From Dipteris shenzhenensis (taxonomy: Eukaryota > Polypodiophyta > Polypodiopsida > Gleicheniales): a DNA stretch of 64,000 nucleotides. A program made the translations under genes and the position numbers. The stretch lies in NCBI GenBank assembly GCA_047967505.1, contig CM106538.1. One strand, 5' to 3'. The notes below the pieces were generated by a model. That model saw only the letters and a program-made list of their open reading frames with translations, did not search any database and was not told the DNA's origin. This document shows, one piece after another, positions 1-12,029 of the stretch (position 1 is its first letter; the number at the start of each line of letters is the position of its first letter).

Positions 1-79
1 TCTATACTATCTGGTTTTCTCTCTTGTGTACGAGATCCTGTTATCTGTTGAGCACATACAATTGTATTGTTTTCTTACA
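1..79 (+). repeat. 3' end of a copia-type LTR
   Basis: These bases match the last ~80 bases of the LTR at 62539-63270 with about eight differences and one small indel. Both end in TTTCTTACA. No primer-binding site follows here, unlike at 63271, so this is the end of a 3' LTR or of a solo LTR whose body lies left of the window. It is a different copy from the one at the right edge. Confidence 0.75.
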
Positions 80-799
80 CTTCTATCATCTATTTTTCTT
101 GTCAATCAACATCAATGTATCCAATAACTTTGAGATCCATTAATTTGTCATATTTTATTAGGATTTTAGTCTGTAATCCCATGTACCTTCAAGTATTTGA
201 GAACTCTTTTAGCTACTATGAGATGAGGCTTTTTTGGATTCTTTATGAGCTTATTGAGCACACCAATGGAGGACATGTTTGACCTTGTAATTATTAAATA
301 AATCAAGCTTCTCATAAATTGTTAGTACTAATGAGTATCTTTGTCAAGAGACATGGCACGTGCTACACAATTTGAAGTTGCATTCAATTGGGATTTGTTA
401 GTGGCTTGTAGTTGTGTAAACCAATTTACTAAACAATTTGTCAAAATATGTTGCATGATGTCGTGTCATATTTCCATATATCTATGCCAAGAATAAAGTT
501 CTCCCATGTCGTTCATGTCAAACTCTGATGTGAGCTAACCTATGGCTTTTAAAATAAGTTGTCCATTAGATTTGGTGGATGATCAAGTAATTAAGACAAT
601 GCACAACAACAAAAATATATTGTGCTATATTTTTTATGCATAAACAAGGATTTGAATGAGAGATGGTTGATATGCTATTAATAGAAAATGATTCTAAATT
701 TCTTCATTCCAACAATGTGGTTCCTATTTTAAACCATACTAAGATTTTTGCAATTTCTAGACTTTCATTCCTACACCTTTGACAACATACCCTTATATT
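80..799. other. Intergenic, nothing recognised
   Basis: This AT-rich stretch follows the LTR end. I see no supported gene. Part of it may be the decayed upstream portion of the copia reverse transcriptase remnant that becomes readable near position 770. Confidence 0.4.
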
Positions 800-1262
800 T
801 TTTAATCTAGGTATTCCTTAAGATTTTCATCCCACTCATTGATGTATCTTACTATCACTAGGCTAAATATTTGTTATGCAGTATCACATACAAAATTTCT
901 AAAATTAATCCAAAAGAGTGTTGTGATGCATCAAAGGTATAAAATAATTTGGCATATAATATAGAGAAGTTTATACAACACTGCTTGTATAATGTGATTG
1001 TGATTATGCCAATGATAATAAAATAAAGAAGGTCAACACAAGGATGTGCATTTTTCTTAGCACAAGGTGCTATTTCTTGGTTGCATAACAAAAAACATTC
1101 CATGAAAGCAAAATATGCATATGTCACAACAATACCATGTGAAGCTATATGGTTCAAAATACTATTTTCAAAAGCATATTACTTTGGTGAGATAAGTCCA
1201 ACTACTCTACGTTGTATATAGACAAGTAAATTGTCTTGTGATTGGCATGATCTTTGTAAAAG
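770..1262 (+). pseudogene. Ty1/copia RT C-terminus and RNase H remnant
   Basis: Forward frames contain a recognisable copia signature, SLMYLTITRLNICYAVS near 832-890 (family form: YLTITRPDICYAVS). Near 1071-1160 there is ISWLHNKKHSMKAKYAYVTT followed by IPCEAIWF, the counterpart of the family's ISWxSKKQ..VALSSTEAEY block before the RNase H active-site region. Several stops and frameshifts lie between the blocks, so this is a dead remnant. It lies immediately next to a minus-strand copia fragment, which indicates rearrangement or two abutting insertions. Confidence 0.6.
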
Positions 1263-1289
1263 CATTTACTCATGAAACTTGATGATATA

Positions 1290-2100
1290 TATCGCCCATC
1301 TTCGTTTGATCTTGACATTTTGATTTTGCTACTTGGTTCATTTTCCACACCATGACCTTGAATCTATGAATCTATCAAAGACTTTAGACTTTTCTTTGAG
1401 ACAATAGACCCGATAATATCTACTAAAATCATCAATTAATGTTACATAATAGAGAAAACCATTTATAAATCCCAAACATTTGAGTATATCAAGCCAAGTG
1501 TACCTCTTGCTCTCGTTTTGCTTCTACCACAAACATCTCTCTTTCCAAGGCAACTTGCTAGACAACAATAAGAGTCTTAGAATTCTAAATTCCATATTTT
1601 GATTTGTAACTTGTGTCAAAATTTTAAAATTGACACTCATATCTTTGTATATCATCATTCTGAAAATGGCATTAGGTGATACTTTACTGACATTCCATGC
1701 AAATTTGGCATTGAATTTGTCATTCTATATAGTCTTCCTTCTTTCATGACGACTCCAACAAGCTCATATCCATTTTCCTTATCTTTAATCATGCATTCAT
1801 CTCCATTAAAGGTAACTCCATATTTTTTCTTTGTCATCATCTAACCCGCTGACAAGATTCTTGCTAAGCTTTGGAACATAGAAGACATCATCTATCACTT
1901 TTTTCTTTCCTAAACATTTATTTATGGGTACTTTTCCCTTTTTGTGAATAGGATTCGGTGTATTTTTCAGTTGTTTAGATTACATTCTTAGATCCTTCTA
2001 ACGGTTTTATTGATGCAAACCACTCTTTATGTCATATAGGATGATCCTCCAGTATCAACATACCATGGGTCTTGACTATTTTCTTTTAATGCATCATATC
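1290..2100 (-). pseudogene. Ty1/copia protease, pre-integrase and integrase remnant
   Basis: On the minus strand, DPWYVDTGGSSYMT near 2040-2090 is a copia aspartic protease motif (D-T-G). The open stretch 1655-1840 reads YGVTFNGDECMIKDKENGYE and GRLYRM, the GAG-pre-integrase region. Further down, TLIDDFSRYYRVYCLKEKSK near 1380-1440 matches the integrase core (family form: TFIDDYSRKTWVYFLKEKSE). The order protease, pre-integrase, integrase is correct. Stops and frameshifts between blocks make it non-functional. Its orientation is opposite to the adjoining RNase H fragment at 770-1262. Confidence 0.65.
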
Positions 2101-3126
2101 CACCTTTTGATCTTATGATGGGCTATTTCTTTTTTGTATTATTGAGATGGTATCTACATGCACCTTTTGATTCTATAATCGGGTATTTTTCTTGTTCTTT
2201 TCCAAACTTTCAGGCACAATAAGCATGTTTTCTATATTGATTTTACCTATAAGGTTTCCTGCAAGTGGTGATACATATTATGACCCTTCGTGTGTATGAT
2301 GTTTCCATTCTATCTATTAGATCTATTGTGGCTGTACATCTGTGTATTCTCTCAGATCTGACAATATTCTCTATCTTTTCTTCTATCTGCTCAAGTTTAT
2401 AAGCAAGTTCACTGAGTGTTGTTGTACTCCAGCAATTCTTCCTTCTTAGATGTCTTGCATGGTAATTGCAAGGACATTGTGTTTAGCTTTTGCTATGTAG
2501 CAGACAAGTGTGAGTGTGTTTTCCAAAACTCTCAAGCAAGCTTTCTGTAGAGAAAATGGGACAATGATGGAGGCGTTTTTGCTTTCTACGGCTCTTGCCT
2601 ACTTTGGAGTTTGGAAAAATTATGTTAAAAAAATCTCTTTGGTTGAAATATATCATTTGGTTGCTAGTGATGGTTTTCAATTTTAATGCATAAGGTTTCA
2701 GCCCATGTGACTTGATCTCCATTACTAGATCAACCATCGGGATACCAGTGCGTGTGTTGGCTTGGCAACGGTTCAACTCATACTTTTATAAATCATCATT
2801 TGGTGTGCGAAGTCCAACTCAACTTGTAAATGGATGATCGAGTTGAAGGCAATGATTTGGAGACTGAAAATGAATCTTGACAAATACAATGAACTCTTAA
2901 ACAAGCTATGAATTAATCATAAGCACCAAGAGCTGCATGTTAATTACAAGACTCCGGTTATTTCTTTAGTATGTGGTTCATAATTTTTTTTAATTATGAT
3001 GATAGCAGCTCTACGTTGACGGTTTTTCTTAACTGCACAAGAGAGTAATATGATGCACTACATGATTGTGAGTCCACTAGTGTTTCTCTTCCAAGGAATA
3101 ACCCATACATGTAAGTCAACATGCCA
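2101..3126 (-). other. Probable gag-side continuation of the copia remnant
   Basis: This stretch lies upstream, in minus-strand sense, of the protease motif, where gag would be expected. It holds one 97-codon minus-strand open frame (2483-2776) without a zinc knuckle or any motif I recognise. Assignment to the copia remnant rests on position only. Confidence 0.25.
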
Positions 3127-3572
3127 TATTTCTTCGGTAGTTATGGTATGGTCCACCAGAGCAGTGTAGCATGCACCATGGTATTGATTTGGTCTTGGGC
3201 AGTCGCCTATCTGTTTGACAACCTTATATGTTCATCTAGACAGAGGAAGGAGAAGAAGATGAGGTTGCTATACTACAGCAGTATCTTAACATGGATCATA
3301 TGCAGGCAGTAAACAACCATGGGAACCACAATTCTTCTACATGTGTATTTCTTGGGTAGTTATGGTATGGTCCACCATAGCAGTGTAGCATGGACCATGG
3401 TCTTGATTTGGTCTTGGGCAGTCAGCCTATCTTTTGACAACCTTATATGTTCAGCTAGACAAAGGAAGACAAGAAGAAAACGAGGTTGCTAAGCAACTAC
3501 ATCCGAATTTCAACGTGGATCATGTGCAGGCAATAAACGACCATGGGAACCACAATTCTTCTGTATGTGTAT
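3127..3572 (+). repeat. 219-bp direct tandem duplication
   Basis: Two adjacent copies, starting near 3127 and 3346, share long blocks such as GTTATGGTATGGTCCACC, GATTTGGTCTTGGGCAGTC and CCATGGGAACCACAATTCTT. The copies differ at scattered positions and small indels. I see no long open frame conserved between them. Confidence 0.85.
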
Positions 3573-4194
3573 CGATTACAAGTCAATAAGTTCATTGATG
3601 ATAATAAATAAATATCCACTCCCACAAAGAGTGATATTGTCAATTCTCTTCACAAAACACATATCCACTTGTTCGGTAAATTCATATTTTGCACATCTTT
3701 ATTTTCTAAAATTTCACGTTGTTTAAAACAGGATATTTGCCAAAAGAATGCATATGTTTTCCTACTCTTCAGTTAGGTACTAGTTGGCTAGGGTCAGCAT
3801 TTAGGGGTACACCTCCATTGAAGGGGTTCCAGGCATTACTGTCCCACAAGTTGAGGCGTATCTCTTTAAGAGACACATAAAGACCCCCCCCCCCCAAAGT
3901 ACCCAAATATGGGACCAATCACATGCATAAAATGCAGACCAACCCAGAGAATGTTTGAAGTAGCCTTGGGTGTGGGCATGTTAACATGAAAGAGATACAA
4001 GACAAGATAACAAACTAATAGGCCTAATAGGTTATGTGAGAAGGCCAAACAAACTCAAACTGATCTTCGGTAGCCCTGTGAATAGAGCTGACTGCCAGAA
4101 ACCTAAGGGTGAAAACACAAGTCAAATTGTAGTATTGGTCACCTAAACTGAATTTTTAGTAAGACAAATAAAGAGTGGTTCAAATAATCTTAGT
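3573..4194. other. Intergenic with a poly-C tract
   Basis: No gene is supported here. A run of cytosines lies near 3885-3897. The rest is ordinary AT-rich sequence. Confidence 0.5.
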
Positions 4195-4560
4195 CCACAA
4201 TTTCAGCATGACATGTGACATGCTGCCGTGGCGCAATATAATGGCATGCTGATGTGGCATGATAACATGGTGGGCTGAGCTGAGGTGTCAGCCTTGACAT
4301 GTGGCATGGGACACATGGCAGCCTGTGGGGACACGTGGAGGGCCATGCATGAACCATGGCCCCACTCGTCACTACAAGAACTCCAGCCCCCAAGCAGCCC
4401 ACCAATTTTCAAGGGAGCCAGCCCCCATGCCTATTTGGGCACTCTCTCTCACGTTTTTGAAGCTGCCCCCTCCTAAATCTATAAAAGAAACACCCCCCCA
4501 CCCTCATTTGCACACCCTATTGCTCATGCAGCAACTTAATCATCTGTTCATCTTTTCTTA
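4195..4560 (+). promoter_or_regulatory. Promoter-like or LTR-like GC-richer block with TATA motif
   Basis: The block carries many ACATGTGG, ACACATGG and CACGTGG-like E-box/G-box hexamers between 4205 and 4345, including a true CACGTG at 4332. CTATAAAAG follows near 4479. Composition is clearly richer in G and C than the flanks. No obvious gene follows downstream, so it may be the U3 of an unrecognised LTR rather than a gene promoter. Confidence 0.3.
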
Positions 4561-4634
4561 AGCAATATGGTACATTTCAGTTTGTGTCTTGCAAATCTAT
4601 CTAGGAAGTAAGCAATAATCCGCAATCTTATATA

Positions 4635-4725
4635 CCTAGATGAATCCAGGAACATTCCCAAACTCATCCTCTAAAAACACAACATAGTGCAGTTTCAATC
4701 TCATGATAGTCACTCACAATAATCC
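4635..4725 (+). repeat. Dispersed repeat shared with 51428-51515
   Basis: The string CAGTTTCAATCTCATGATAG and its flanks (GATGAATC, ACTCATCCTCT, AGTCACTCACAA) recur in the same order near 51435-51512. The repeat family is not identified. Confidence 0.7.
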
Positions 4726-6420
4726 GCAATCTTATACAAAGCAATATTTCTCCTTCCCCTTTAAGAGAGCACTGAGGTTTCAGAGATGAAGGATCGGCAC
4801 TTTCTTGATCAAGATACATGTTTGAAATGGATACCATGAGATCTATATAAAGCCTTGTTGTTGTTTAGTAGCAACGAATGTGTGCCAAAGATCGAGAACA
4901 TTGAACTCCCTCAAGGATCTACCAAAAGTAATTGGAGTGTTATAGGGCTTAACGCATGACTCCAATGTTGCATCTGCACAACCTGAAAACAGCTCAAAAT
5001 TCATATAATGCAACAATGACACTTGAGGTGCTCTACACTAAGTAGCTTCATATTGCCAGCTCCTCAAAAAGTCATTTCTAGAAAAAGCAAGTCCTCAACA
5101 AAAAAGAATCCATTTCCTAAGATGATTGGGAGCTACTAAAACAGTCCTCTCTAATACTGGGAGTGACTCGATATCGACAATAAAATCCTGTACCCGGACA
5201 TAGAAGTGGCAGTGAACACAAGCATGCAGCTTGACAACCCATGGGACCACACACCATAGCATGTGGCTTAGCTCATTGAACCCCAACAAATACCTTATGG
5301 AGGGAAAAAAAACCAGTCCCCATGAAAGCACCCCCTCAGTGGCACCATCCAAACAAAAGAGAATCTACTCAGGAGCTACTACAGAAGAAACCAGTAAAAG
5401 TCCTTCAGTACTTGTACACTCTCAGCCACATCCAGTTGCAAGGAGAACCTTTGCGTAGAGGAAGTAAATGAGATCCTGCACATCTCACAGTGGATACACA
5501 AACCTCAAACATTTCGTTTCTAGCAAGAACATTATTCAAACACATTGTCTTACTTGCTTTGCATACTTACTACAAAACAAAGGCAATTCCAAATAAACTG
5601 AGGCCCCAGCAACTCACACATTGTCAAGTTCTTGATTACTCAAGTCTGGCACTGGATTTTGATAGGCTTATCCACATACAATAATGTCAAACTCGGCCTT
5701 TTGGAACAAAGTGACTGAGGCCAAGTTCAAGATCTAATACCAATGTGCTATGCCAAAATTAGAAGCACCTTTGACATAGAACTGTGTGTACCAGGCACAC
5801 TGGACAGTACTCTCATGGGTGAATACACCATCAAGGTTGGAAATTAAACCTAGAGTATATATGCTGGCCCATTACCTAGGAAAACTAGAGTGTCATTTTC
5901 CTCAGATTTGCACTCAACCTGTCTTGGATCAAGCCTTCATGAGAATCAGAGAGTTCCATCCATAGGCTAGGCCAATACTCACGAACACAGACAATACTTG
6001 GCTTGAGGTTTAAGCTCAGCCTCTCTTGCAAAGTTCTAGACAGTCAGATCAATGTGCCAGCTATGTGGGAGTCAGAAATACAGTGCAAATCCACAAGCTA
6101 TGATGCTCCACCCCTTGCATACAGTCCAGTTTTCAAAGAGTAGAACTGAGTTACCGCTTTTGCAAACAGTTCTATGCTAAATAGTTCCTTAAAAAGATGT
6201 GCACATGCCATTGACTGCAAACAACTTAAAAGAATGATCCCTTGTTCTGGTATGACTTTTTGTCTTACTTGAGGAAGAGGCAAGGGGAAGAGAGAACTGT
6301 ATGTACAGTCAAACCATGATTTGTGGTGGCTAAATGATTACAATAGCTATTTCCTGCTGTTCAGAGGCCCCTTCAAAAGAGATCCTTCAGATACGACACA
6401 TACAACCATGCTATGAGAGA
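4726..6420. other. Intergenic, nothing recognised
   Basis: Only short open frames without recognisable motifs occur on either strand. No RNA gene or repeat was identified by eye. Confidence 0.45.
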
Positions 6421-7381
6421 AGTGCAAGCCAGCTTTGGGCAATAATAAAAAACTAAACTCCTGAATTACAAGACTATATTACAAACCCGATATATTACAA
6501 TGCAGCATACATAAAACATGTTGATGAGGTAAGAAGCTCATCTCTCAGACAACAGATCCAGAACCAAGCCTTGGCACTTGCAAAGCATAAGCTAAAATTA
6601 GGCAGAACGGAGTTGAATGAGATTCAAAAGTAGCTGCAGTTCCCACATCTCCTAAAATATAGGTAAATTATTGGTTAGCGCTAATAAACATGCAAGAAGC
6701 GCAAAAATCTGCACCCCTGCATTGGAATAAGTTTACCTTTGGACTGGAGTAAACTATCGGAAGGGATTAAAATAAAAGTACTCCCCTATGTCATCTCCTC
6801 CAAGGCTTCAACAGGACCCTCTTCAGTGCTGCATGCTGAGCATGCTACAAGTGACAAGGAAATAACATACAAGAGTAGGCTGAAGTAGCTTCCGAGAGAT
6901 GATGGAAACTCTGACACAGAGAAGAGAGAATAGCTTCAATGAATAAGAGAACTGCGGTTTCTCTTCCTTTCCATGTTCCCATTCAGAAAAGGAACACCAT
7001 CCTTACATATATGTACCCCTGAACTTCATGTGGATGTAAAGCACCGATCATAGAAGTCCCACTTAAGTAAGGTGCAACCAGATGGTCACATTCTTGGCAG
7101 ATTCTCTGGTAGATGTTAACACAGGGCAACAACCCTGACGAAAGATTATGTTCCCTGACCTCCTGATCTCTGCAGTCATTTCCAAATGTTGGCCTTGGTC
7201 TGGTTGGGCACCCAAGGTATTCTTGTCAGTGTACTCAGATCTCTTAGTCATCAAAAATCATACTTAACAGTTCTTGTGGAGAATTAAGTCAGAGGCAGAT
7301 GAGTGTGATTTCAAGACAGTTGGAGGTTCACCCGTCAATCAGACATTCCTGACAGTTGTGCAGCTTCCTCAACAATTGCAA
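6421..7381 (-). other. Likely 3' untranslated and downstream region of the MYC2-like gene
   Basis: This sequence lies immediately after the stop codon of the minus-strand MYC2-like CDS and contains no competing long frame. I could not place a poly(A) signal with confidence, so the limit is arbitrary. Confidence 0.3.
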
Positions 7382-9994
7382 TCAACTAGTTGCCCATGTA
7401 GATAAAGCTGCTGTAAGCTTTTCTTCAGTCATATGGCTGGGGTTCTTCAAAACTACAATGATTGTCTGAATTACCATGTCCTCCACTATAGCCACATTTG
7501 CATGATGCACCTCCAATTGCAGCTGTTGCAAGGCCACCATGAACTTTGCCACAGGATAATTATCTCTTGAGCTTTCCACCCGAATTATGGCTTCTCTGCC
7601 AAGAAGAAACTGTACATTAATTTTCATCCTGCCATGTGGACATGCTACAGAATTTATGCTTTTTGCGTCTGTTGTGGTGCAGCTGCCCATATCCATTTTC
7701 CCTCCATCAAGCTGAGCAAGTAGATTCTTCGTTTCAACTTCCAAGTCCTTGACTTTGCCACGAAGCTCTTGGATATACAATGTGGCATCTGCCAGTAGTG
7801 AGGCTTTGTCCATTTTAGAAACGTTTGGCACAACAGCTCGCAAAGCATAGAAACGCTGATTCATTTTCTCTCGCCTTTGACGCTCCGCTTCCACATGGTT
7901 CAAGGGTTCTTCCCTACCATTTGCTGGCTTCCGTCCCCTTTTGCGAGGCTTCTTCTCCACCATTGTTTCGCTGCATTCTGCTTCTTTAAAGGAGGCATCC
8001 ACATCTGAATGCTCTGATTCCACACTAGAGCGGACAGCTCCATAAGCTTGTACTGTCACACTTTCTTCTTGCTGCAAAAGCCTGCTTGACTTTTCCTCTG
8101 TTGACTGCTCGACTAAGTCTGCACCTTTTATATCACTAAGAGTTTGAGCCAACATTGAGGTATTGTTGGCATTCAAGAGCTCTGGTGCCTTAATATCCTG
8201 CTGGGTGGTGCTTGCTACTGGCACAGCATTAGTATGCACATACAGTTCCCAAGGCTTAGGTGCCTGATTGTAATTTCGCACTTGCAACATTGCAGGGACC
8301 ACATTGTGGTCCAGCGTTTCTGAAGCTTTTGCTACATTGTCATAGATTGTAATTCCCGAAGCCTGGCCTGCTTGGCTATATGCCAGACTCCCTGCTATCT
8401 TCATTTCAGAATTGAGACCATGAGAATCTGATACTTCTACTGCATCAGGGTAGCGTTTACTTTCTGAAGCCTTTACAGGTTGAACATAGCGGTGAATATC
8501 TGTCGTACGAGTTTGATTCTGAGGCACTGCTGTTATGCAAAATTGACTACGACTCTGTGTTTCTCCCATATTCTTGAAATTCTGAGCTTCTACTTGTTTT
8601 ACAGACTCAGTGTAACTATCTACCTCTCCTGTCTTCATTGCATGATCATAATTGTGATACTCAAAGACTTCTAGTGCAGAGCTTTGATTCTGTGTCTTTG
8701 CTTGCTTGACATCTTGATCATAGTGATGAAACTCAGGAATCACTCTCTTCCTATCAACCATCTTTGTAATATCTTCAGACTCACCTTTCTGTAGAACATG
8801 TCGATCTGTTACAACAAGATTCTCATGAGCCATGGCCTGAGCCCTGCCATCCCCAGTTCCACTTGCTTGTGGACAAAAGCTTGATTGCCAGGTCATTGGC
8901 AGCAACCTCTCATTTTCACTTCCTAAGACAATCATGTCATCGTAAGGTAAGTCCTGAGGGAATAAACTGTTCAAGCAGTCTCCCTCACCCTCCCCCAATG
9001 ACTGTCTCACCTTGTCACCCTCTGCTGGCCGAAATTCCTGCAACTTGGTCATGCATGGGCTAACAGTGGTTTGGCTTTGTCCAGAGATGCCAGCTGAGAA
9101 CTCGTTGCCTGAGCCATTCAGGAACCCAGAACTAGCTGAACCAAAGTCAGTGCCCAAATGAAGAAGGCTGCCGTCTGCAAAGCTCCTGCTTGGGCTGTTA
9201 AAAAATGGCATGTCGTTTTTTGGCAGCAAAGGCTCGAGGGGCGATTGATTGGAGAAGTCTTCCCAAGGACTGTCAGCAAAAGAAAGCTTGACAGTATTCA
9301 AAAAACAAAGGTCCTCCTCAATCACTTCAGTCGATCCAAGCTCAACAACTCCAGTTGATGTTGGTACACACACGATCGTACGAATGCCAAACCTTTGGGC
9401 AAGCTCTGCCCTTGGACAATTTCGCCTCTGAAACTGGATTGCTCCCTGTAGCCAAACATACTGCGAACTTGCGTATGCCCAACCAGGAGTTCCAGTTCCA
9501 ATTGCAAAGGAATACATCATAGAAACCAGAAAGAACCATTCTGAATCCGTCACATCCGCATCCAAAGCAAGTCCAGCAGACGCGGTAGAATCGTCCCCAT
9601 TTTGTGCAATCAAAGCTTGCAGCTCTCTCAAAATCCTCCTCCGCAGCTGTTGGTCATCCTCGCTAACTGCTACTGGCCTTGAAGGGTCACCTTGCTCGCC
9701 CTCCTTGGGATTGAAGTAGCCGTCTCCCCAACCTAGAACCTGCTGCCCATTGAAGGAATTTGTGAGCTGCCAGAAAATCGCATAAGTCCAGCTCTTCGAA
9801 CTACTCTCTACCACGGATTGTAGTCGTTGCTGCAGAGTGTCTGAATGATTGGCAGTCACCGTTGGAGGCGCAGCCAACTCTCCCTCAGGCCACAAAGTGT
9901 CCTCGTAAGAAGAAGAACTCATGAAAGCCTCAAGAATGGCATTATCATCGATCCACCATCGACATCCAGCCATGAGATCGGTGTCCATGTTCAT
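7382..9994 (-). CDS. MYC2-type bHLH transcription factor
   Basis: Single-exon CDS of 870 codons. The N-terminus has [14 protein letters not shown], like the start of angiosperm MYC2. Residues ~52-240 form the bHLH-MYC_N (JAZ-interacting) domain, with [27 protein letters not shown] and [11 protein letters not shown] basic [20 protein letters not shown] segment (681-700) leads into the bHLH (~697-746). Its H700/E704/R708 are the residues that read G-box/E-box DNA in this family. A leucine-rich coiled segment follows, then an ACT-like C-terminus (~790-865). MYC2 proteins are nuclear activators of jasmonate responses held in check by JAZ repressors; applying that role here is inference. The start is the first in-frame ATG after an in-frame TAG 36 bases upstream. 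The linker (~250-680) is unusually long and carries degenerate internal repeats, so the protein exceeds the usual ~600-700 residues. Confidence 0.96.
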   Translation of the reverse strand: MNMDTDLMAGCRWWIDDNAILEAFMSSSSYEDTLWPEGELAAPPTVTANHSDTLQQRLQSVVESSSKSWTYAIFWQLTNSFNGQQVLGWGDGYFNPKEGEQGDPSRPVAVSEDDQQLRRRILRELQALIAQNGDDSTASAGLALDADVTDSEWFFLVSMMYSFAIGTGTPGWAYASSQYVWLQGAIQFQRRNCPRAELAQRFGIRTIVCVPTSTGVVELGSTEVIEEDLCFLNTVKLSFADSPWEDFSNQSPLEPLLPKNDMPFFNSPSRSFADGSLLHLGTDFGSASSGFLNGSGNEFSAGISGQSQTTVSPCMTKLQEFRPAEGDKVRQSLGEGEGDCLNSLFPQDLPYDDMIVLGSENERLLPMTWQSSFCPQASGTGDGRAQAMAHENLVVTDRHVLQKGESEDITKMVDRKRVIPEFHHYDQDVKQAKTQNQSSALEVFEYHNYDHAMKTGEVDSYTESVKQVEAQNFKNMGETQSRSQFCITAVPQNQTRTTDIHRYVQPVKASESKRYPDAVEVSDSHGLNSEMKIAGSLAYSQAGQASGITIYDNVAKASETLDHNVVPAMLQVRNYNQAPKPWELYVHTNAVPVASTTQQDIKAPELLNANNTSMLAQTLSDIKGADLVEQSTEEKSSRLLQQEESVTVQAYGAVRSSVESEHSDVDASFKEAECSETMVEKKPRKRGRKPANGREEPLNHVEAERQRREKMNQRFYALRAVVPNVSKMDKASLLADATLYIQELRGKVKDLEVETKNLLAQLDGGKMDMGSCTTTDAKSINSVACPHGRMKINVQFLLGREAIIRVESSRDNYPVAKFMVALQQLQLEVHHANVAIVEDMVIQTIIVVLKNPSHMTEEKLTAALSTWATS

Positions 9995-11040
9995 TTCGAT
10001 CGATAAGATTATCAGAACTTGTGACTTCTACCACTCCAGGTCAGAATAACGCCAAGTTCTCGCACAGACTGCTTTGTCCATCCAGTAAGATTACTCCTCA
10101 GCACATTGTCGTCTATCATAAACGACCAGACGTTTATCAGACCTGGTAATAAACGCGTGGCGAAGCTGATCAAAAGCTGCACAGCAAGAAATCGTTTGCC
10201 TTTCAAAGGCCAGGGCAGCTTTGCACTCTCGCCGTAAATGTTAAGAATATGCTACCTACCAGTCAGTGGATCAATCATTCTCCCGTTCTGGCATATCTTC
10301 CGGCGCTTGCAACCATCTCATTTTGCCGGCGGAAGCGATGTTCTCGCGCTTGAGGCTGCCAGCCAAAACCAAAGTCGTGGCCGTTTGTCAGAGTCGATGA
10401 TCTCAAGAAGGAAATCTGGTAGCAGAAGCTGCTGGGAGCCAAGTTGGGAGGCAAAAGGACCGACTGGGGCAACCGATTGCATCTACCAACTAGAGAAATT
10501 GGACTGCACACAATATGCTGCGACTCTGGCGTCTGCTGCAGCTGGTCCGCCTCCCGTTGCTCTCCTGCAGGCACTCGGGGCGCGCTCTTCGAGATTTCTG
10601 CGGGAGACGCGGGGCTGCTGCAGGTCGCAACCCTGGTGCGGGGGGCAGGGAAGTGGCTGAGGCGGGTGCTGGCAAAAGTCAAGAGAAGATGGGACAGAAA
10701 GAGCAGAGGTAAAATGGGACAGAAATTCTGCGATGGAGTGCCGTGAGCGGGAGCAGGAGGTAAGACACCTGAAGACGGCAGACGGAGAAGCTGTCGGAAA
10801 GCAGAGAGAGAGAGAGAGAGAGGAATTGGGAGCTTGGAAGGAAGGAAAGTTGAAGGGCGGAACAGGGGAAGGATGGATCCAAGCTTTCAAAGTTCAGGGT
10901 CAACAAAAAGCTTTGATGTTTGTGCTCCAACATAAAAAGTGTATCCACTCTCATCTCTCTTCCCACATACACACACATTAGTTCACAATTAGTTTTCCTA
11001 CTATGCCACCTCCGTTTCGACCTCTCCTTTCCCACCTCTC
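9995..11040 (-). promoter_or_regulatory. 5' leader and promoter region of the MYC2-like gene
   Basis: This GC-richer stretch lies directly upstream of the MYC2-like start. It contains a 64-codon upstream frame (10206-10012, minus) that ends 18 bases before the main ATG, and a longer 135-codon frame (10682-10275). In the sense direction the GA tract at 10803-10823 reads as a CT tract, which is common in plant leaders. I found no convincing TATA box or G-box. The transcription start and any leader intron cannot be fixed from sequence alone. Confidence 0.4.
10803..10823 (+). repeat. (GA)n microsatellite
   Basis: About ten GA dinucleotides occur in a row inside the presumed leader or promoter of the MYC2-like gene. 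Confidence 0.9.
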
Positions 11041-12029
11041 GGTGTTTCCCTCAGTAGCTCCGTATCCGTTTCGTCACCAAACCCAGTGAACGCCGGTCGC
11101 ATTCCTCACAAGAAAACGACATTTTTCCCCCGTATAGGGGCGCTATTGGCACTTTCAATCTCAGTGCAATTCACACACAAGAAAAAAACAAAGGCAAAAG
11201 CAATTAGCTTTAAGATTCGATTTGTGTTTGCCACCCCCGTTTAGATATGCGCCTTGGAGGCAAGAAAGATTAGTTTTAGTTTTTTAATGAGATTGAAAAA
11301 TACACAATCTCACCCTCTTCCAGTGAGATACAGATGGGAAACCATACTCTTATCACACCCATCATAGTCAGTGCTCAAACGTACCTGCTCAAACGTACCA
11401 TACATGCCAAATCTCGAAGAAACTAGAGTACACAGGGCAAAAAACGAGCCCACAGGAAAAATGAGTAAAAAGTAGAAAGCACAATGATATGATGGCAACC
11501 AAAAAAAAACAGCACAAGAAGCCAATCGTAAGAATCAAGCATAGGGAAAGAGCTGCCTAGTTTTATGATGAATGAGTAAACGAAAATTTAATACCAGGTT
11601 GCTAACAAGTTGCAAGCCAGGCAATTCCTCCATTTTTTCCTTGTTAACTTAGGATAGCTGATTTTGTATTGGTTTTCAAAACATATTATAGAAGGTTCTT
11701 TTTTTCTAGGTAAAGATACTTCGTAAATCATCATCTTAATATATTAAAAATATGGATGGAGTGATACTACATCGTACCCTTGAACCACCATGTTCACATT
11801 ACTTAGGGCAAGTAAATGGCATCACCCTCAACCCTCTCAAACCATCCCTAGCAACGTTACCTACGGGAGAGTCTTCTACATAGTGTGTGCACAATGGGTT
11901 CTCCTAAGTACACATGGAGACAAAAATACGTAATTGTCATTGCTCTTAGATCTAAGCTTCTACAGCATGGTTAAACCCTCTTGAAAGTCCTTGTTTGATA
12001 TAATTATTGATGTGGTTAAGAAAAACAAT
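11041..12029. other. Intergenic, nothing recognised
   Basis: No supported gene or repeat was seen. A short internal duplication of GTACCTGCTCAAAC-like sequence lies near 11375-11400. Confidence 0.45.

Noticed and set aside
10238-10981. Overlapping 100-140-codon frames on both strands
   Set aside because: They lie in the GC-rich presumed leader of the MYC2-like gene, overlap each other and show no motif. I keep them only as possible upstream frames.
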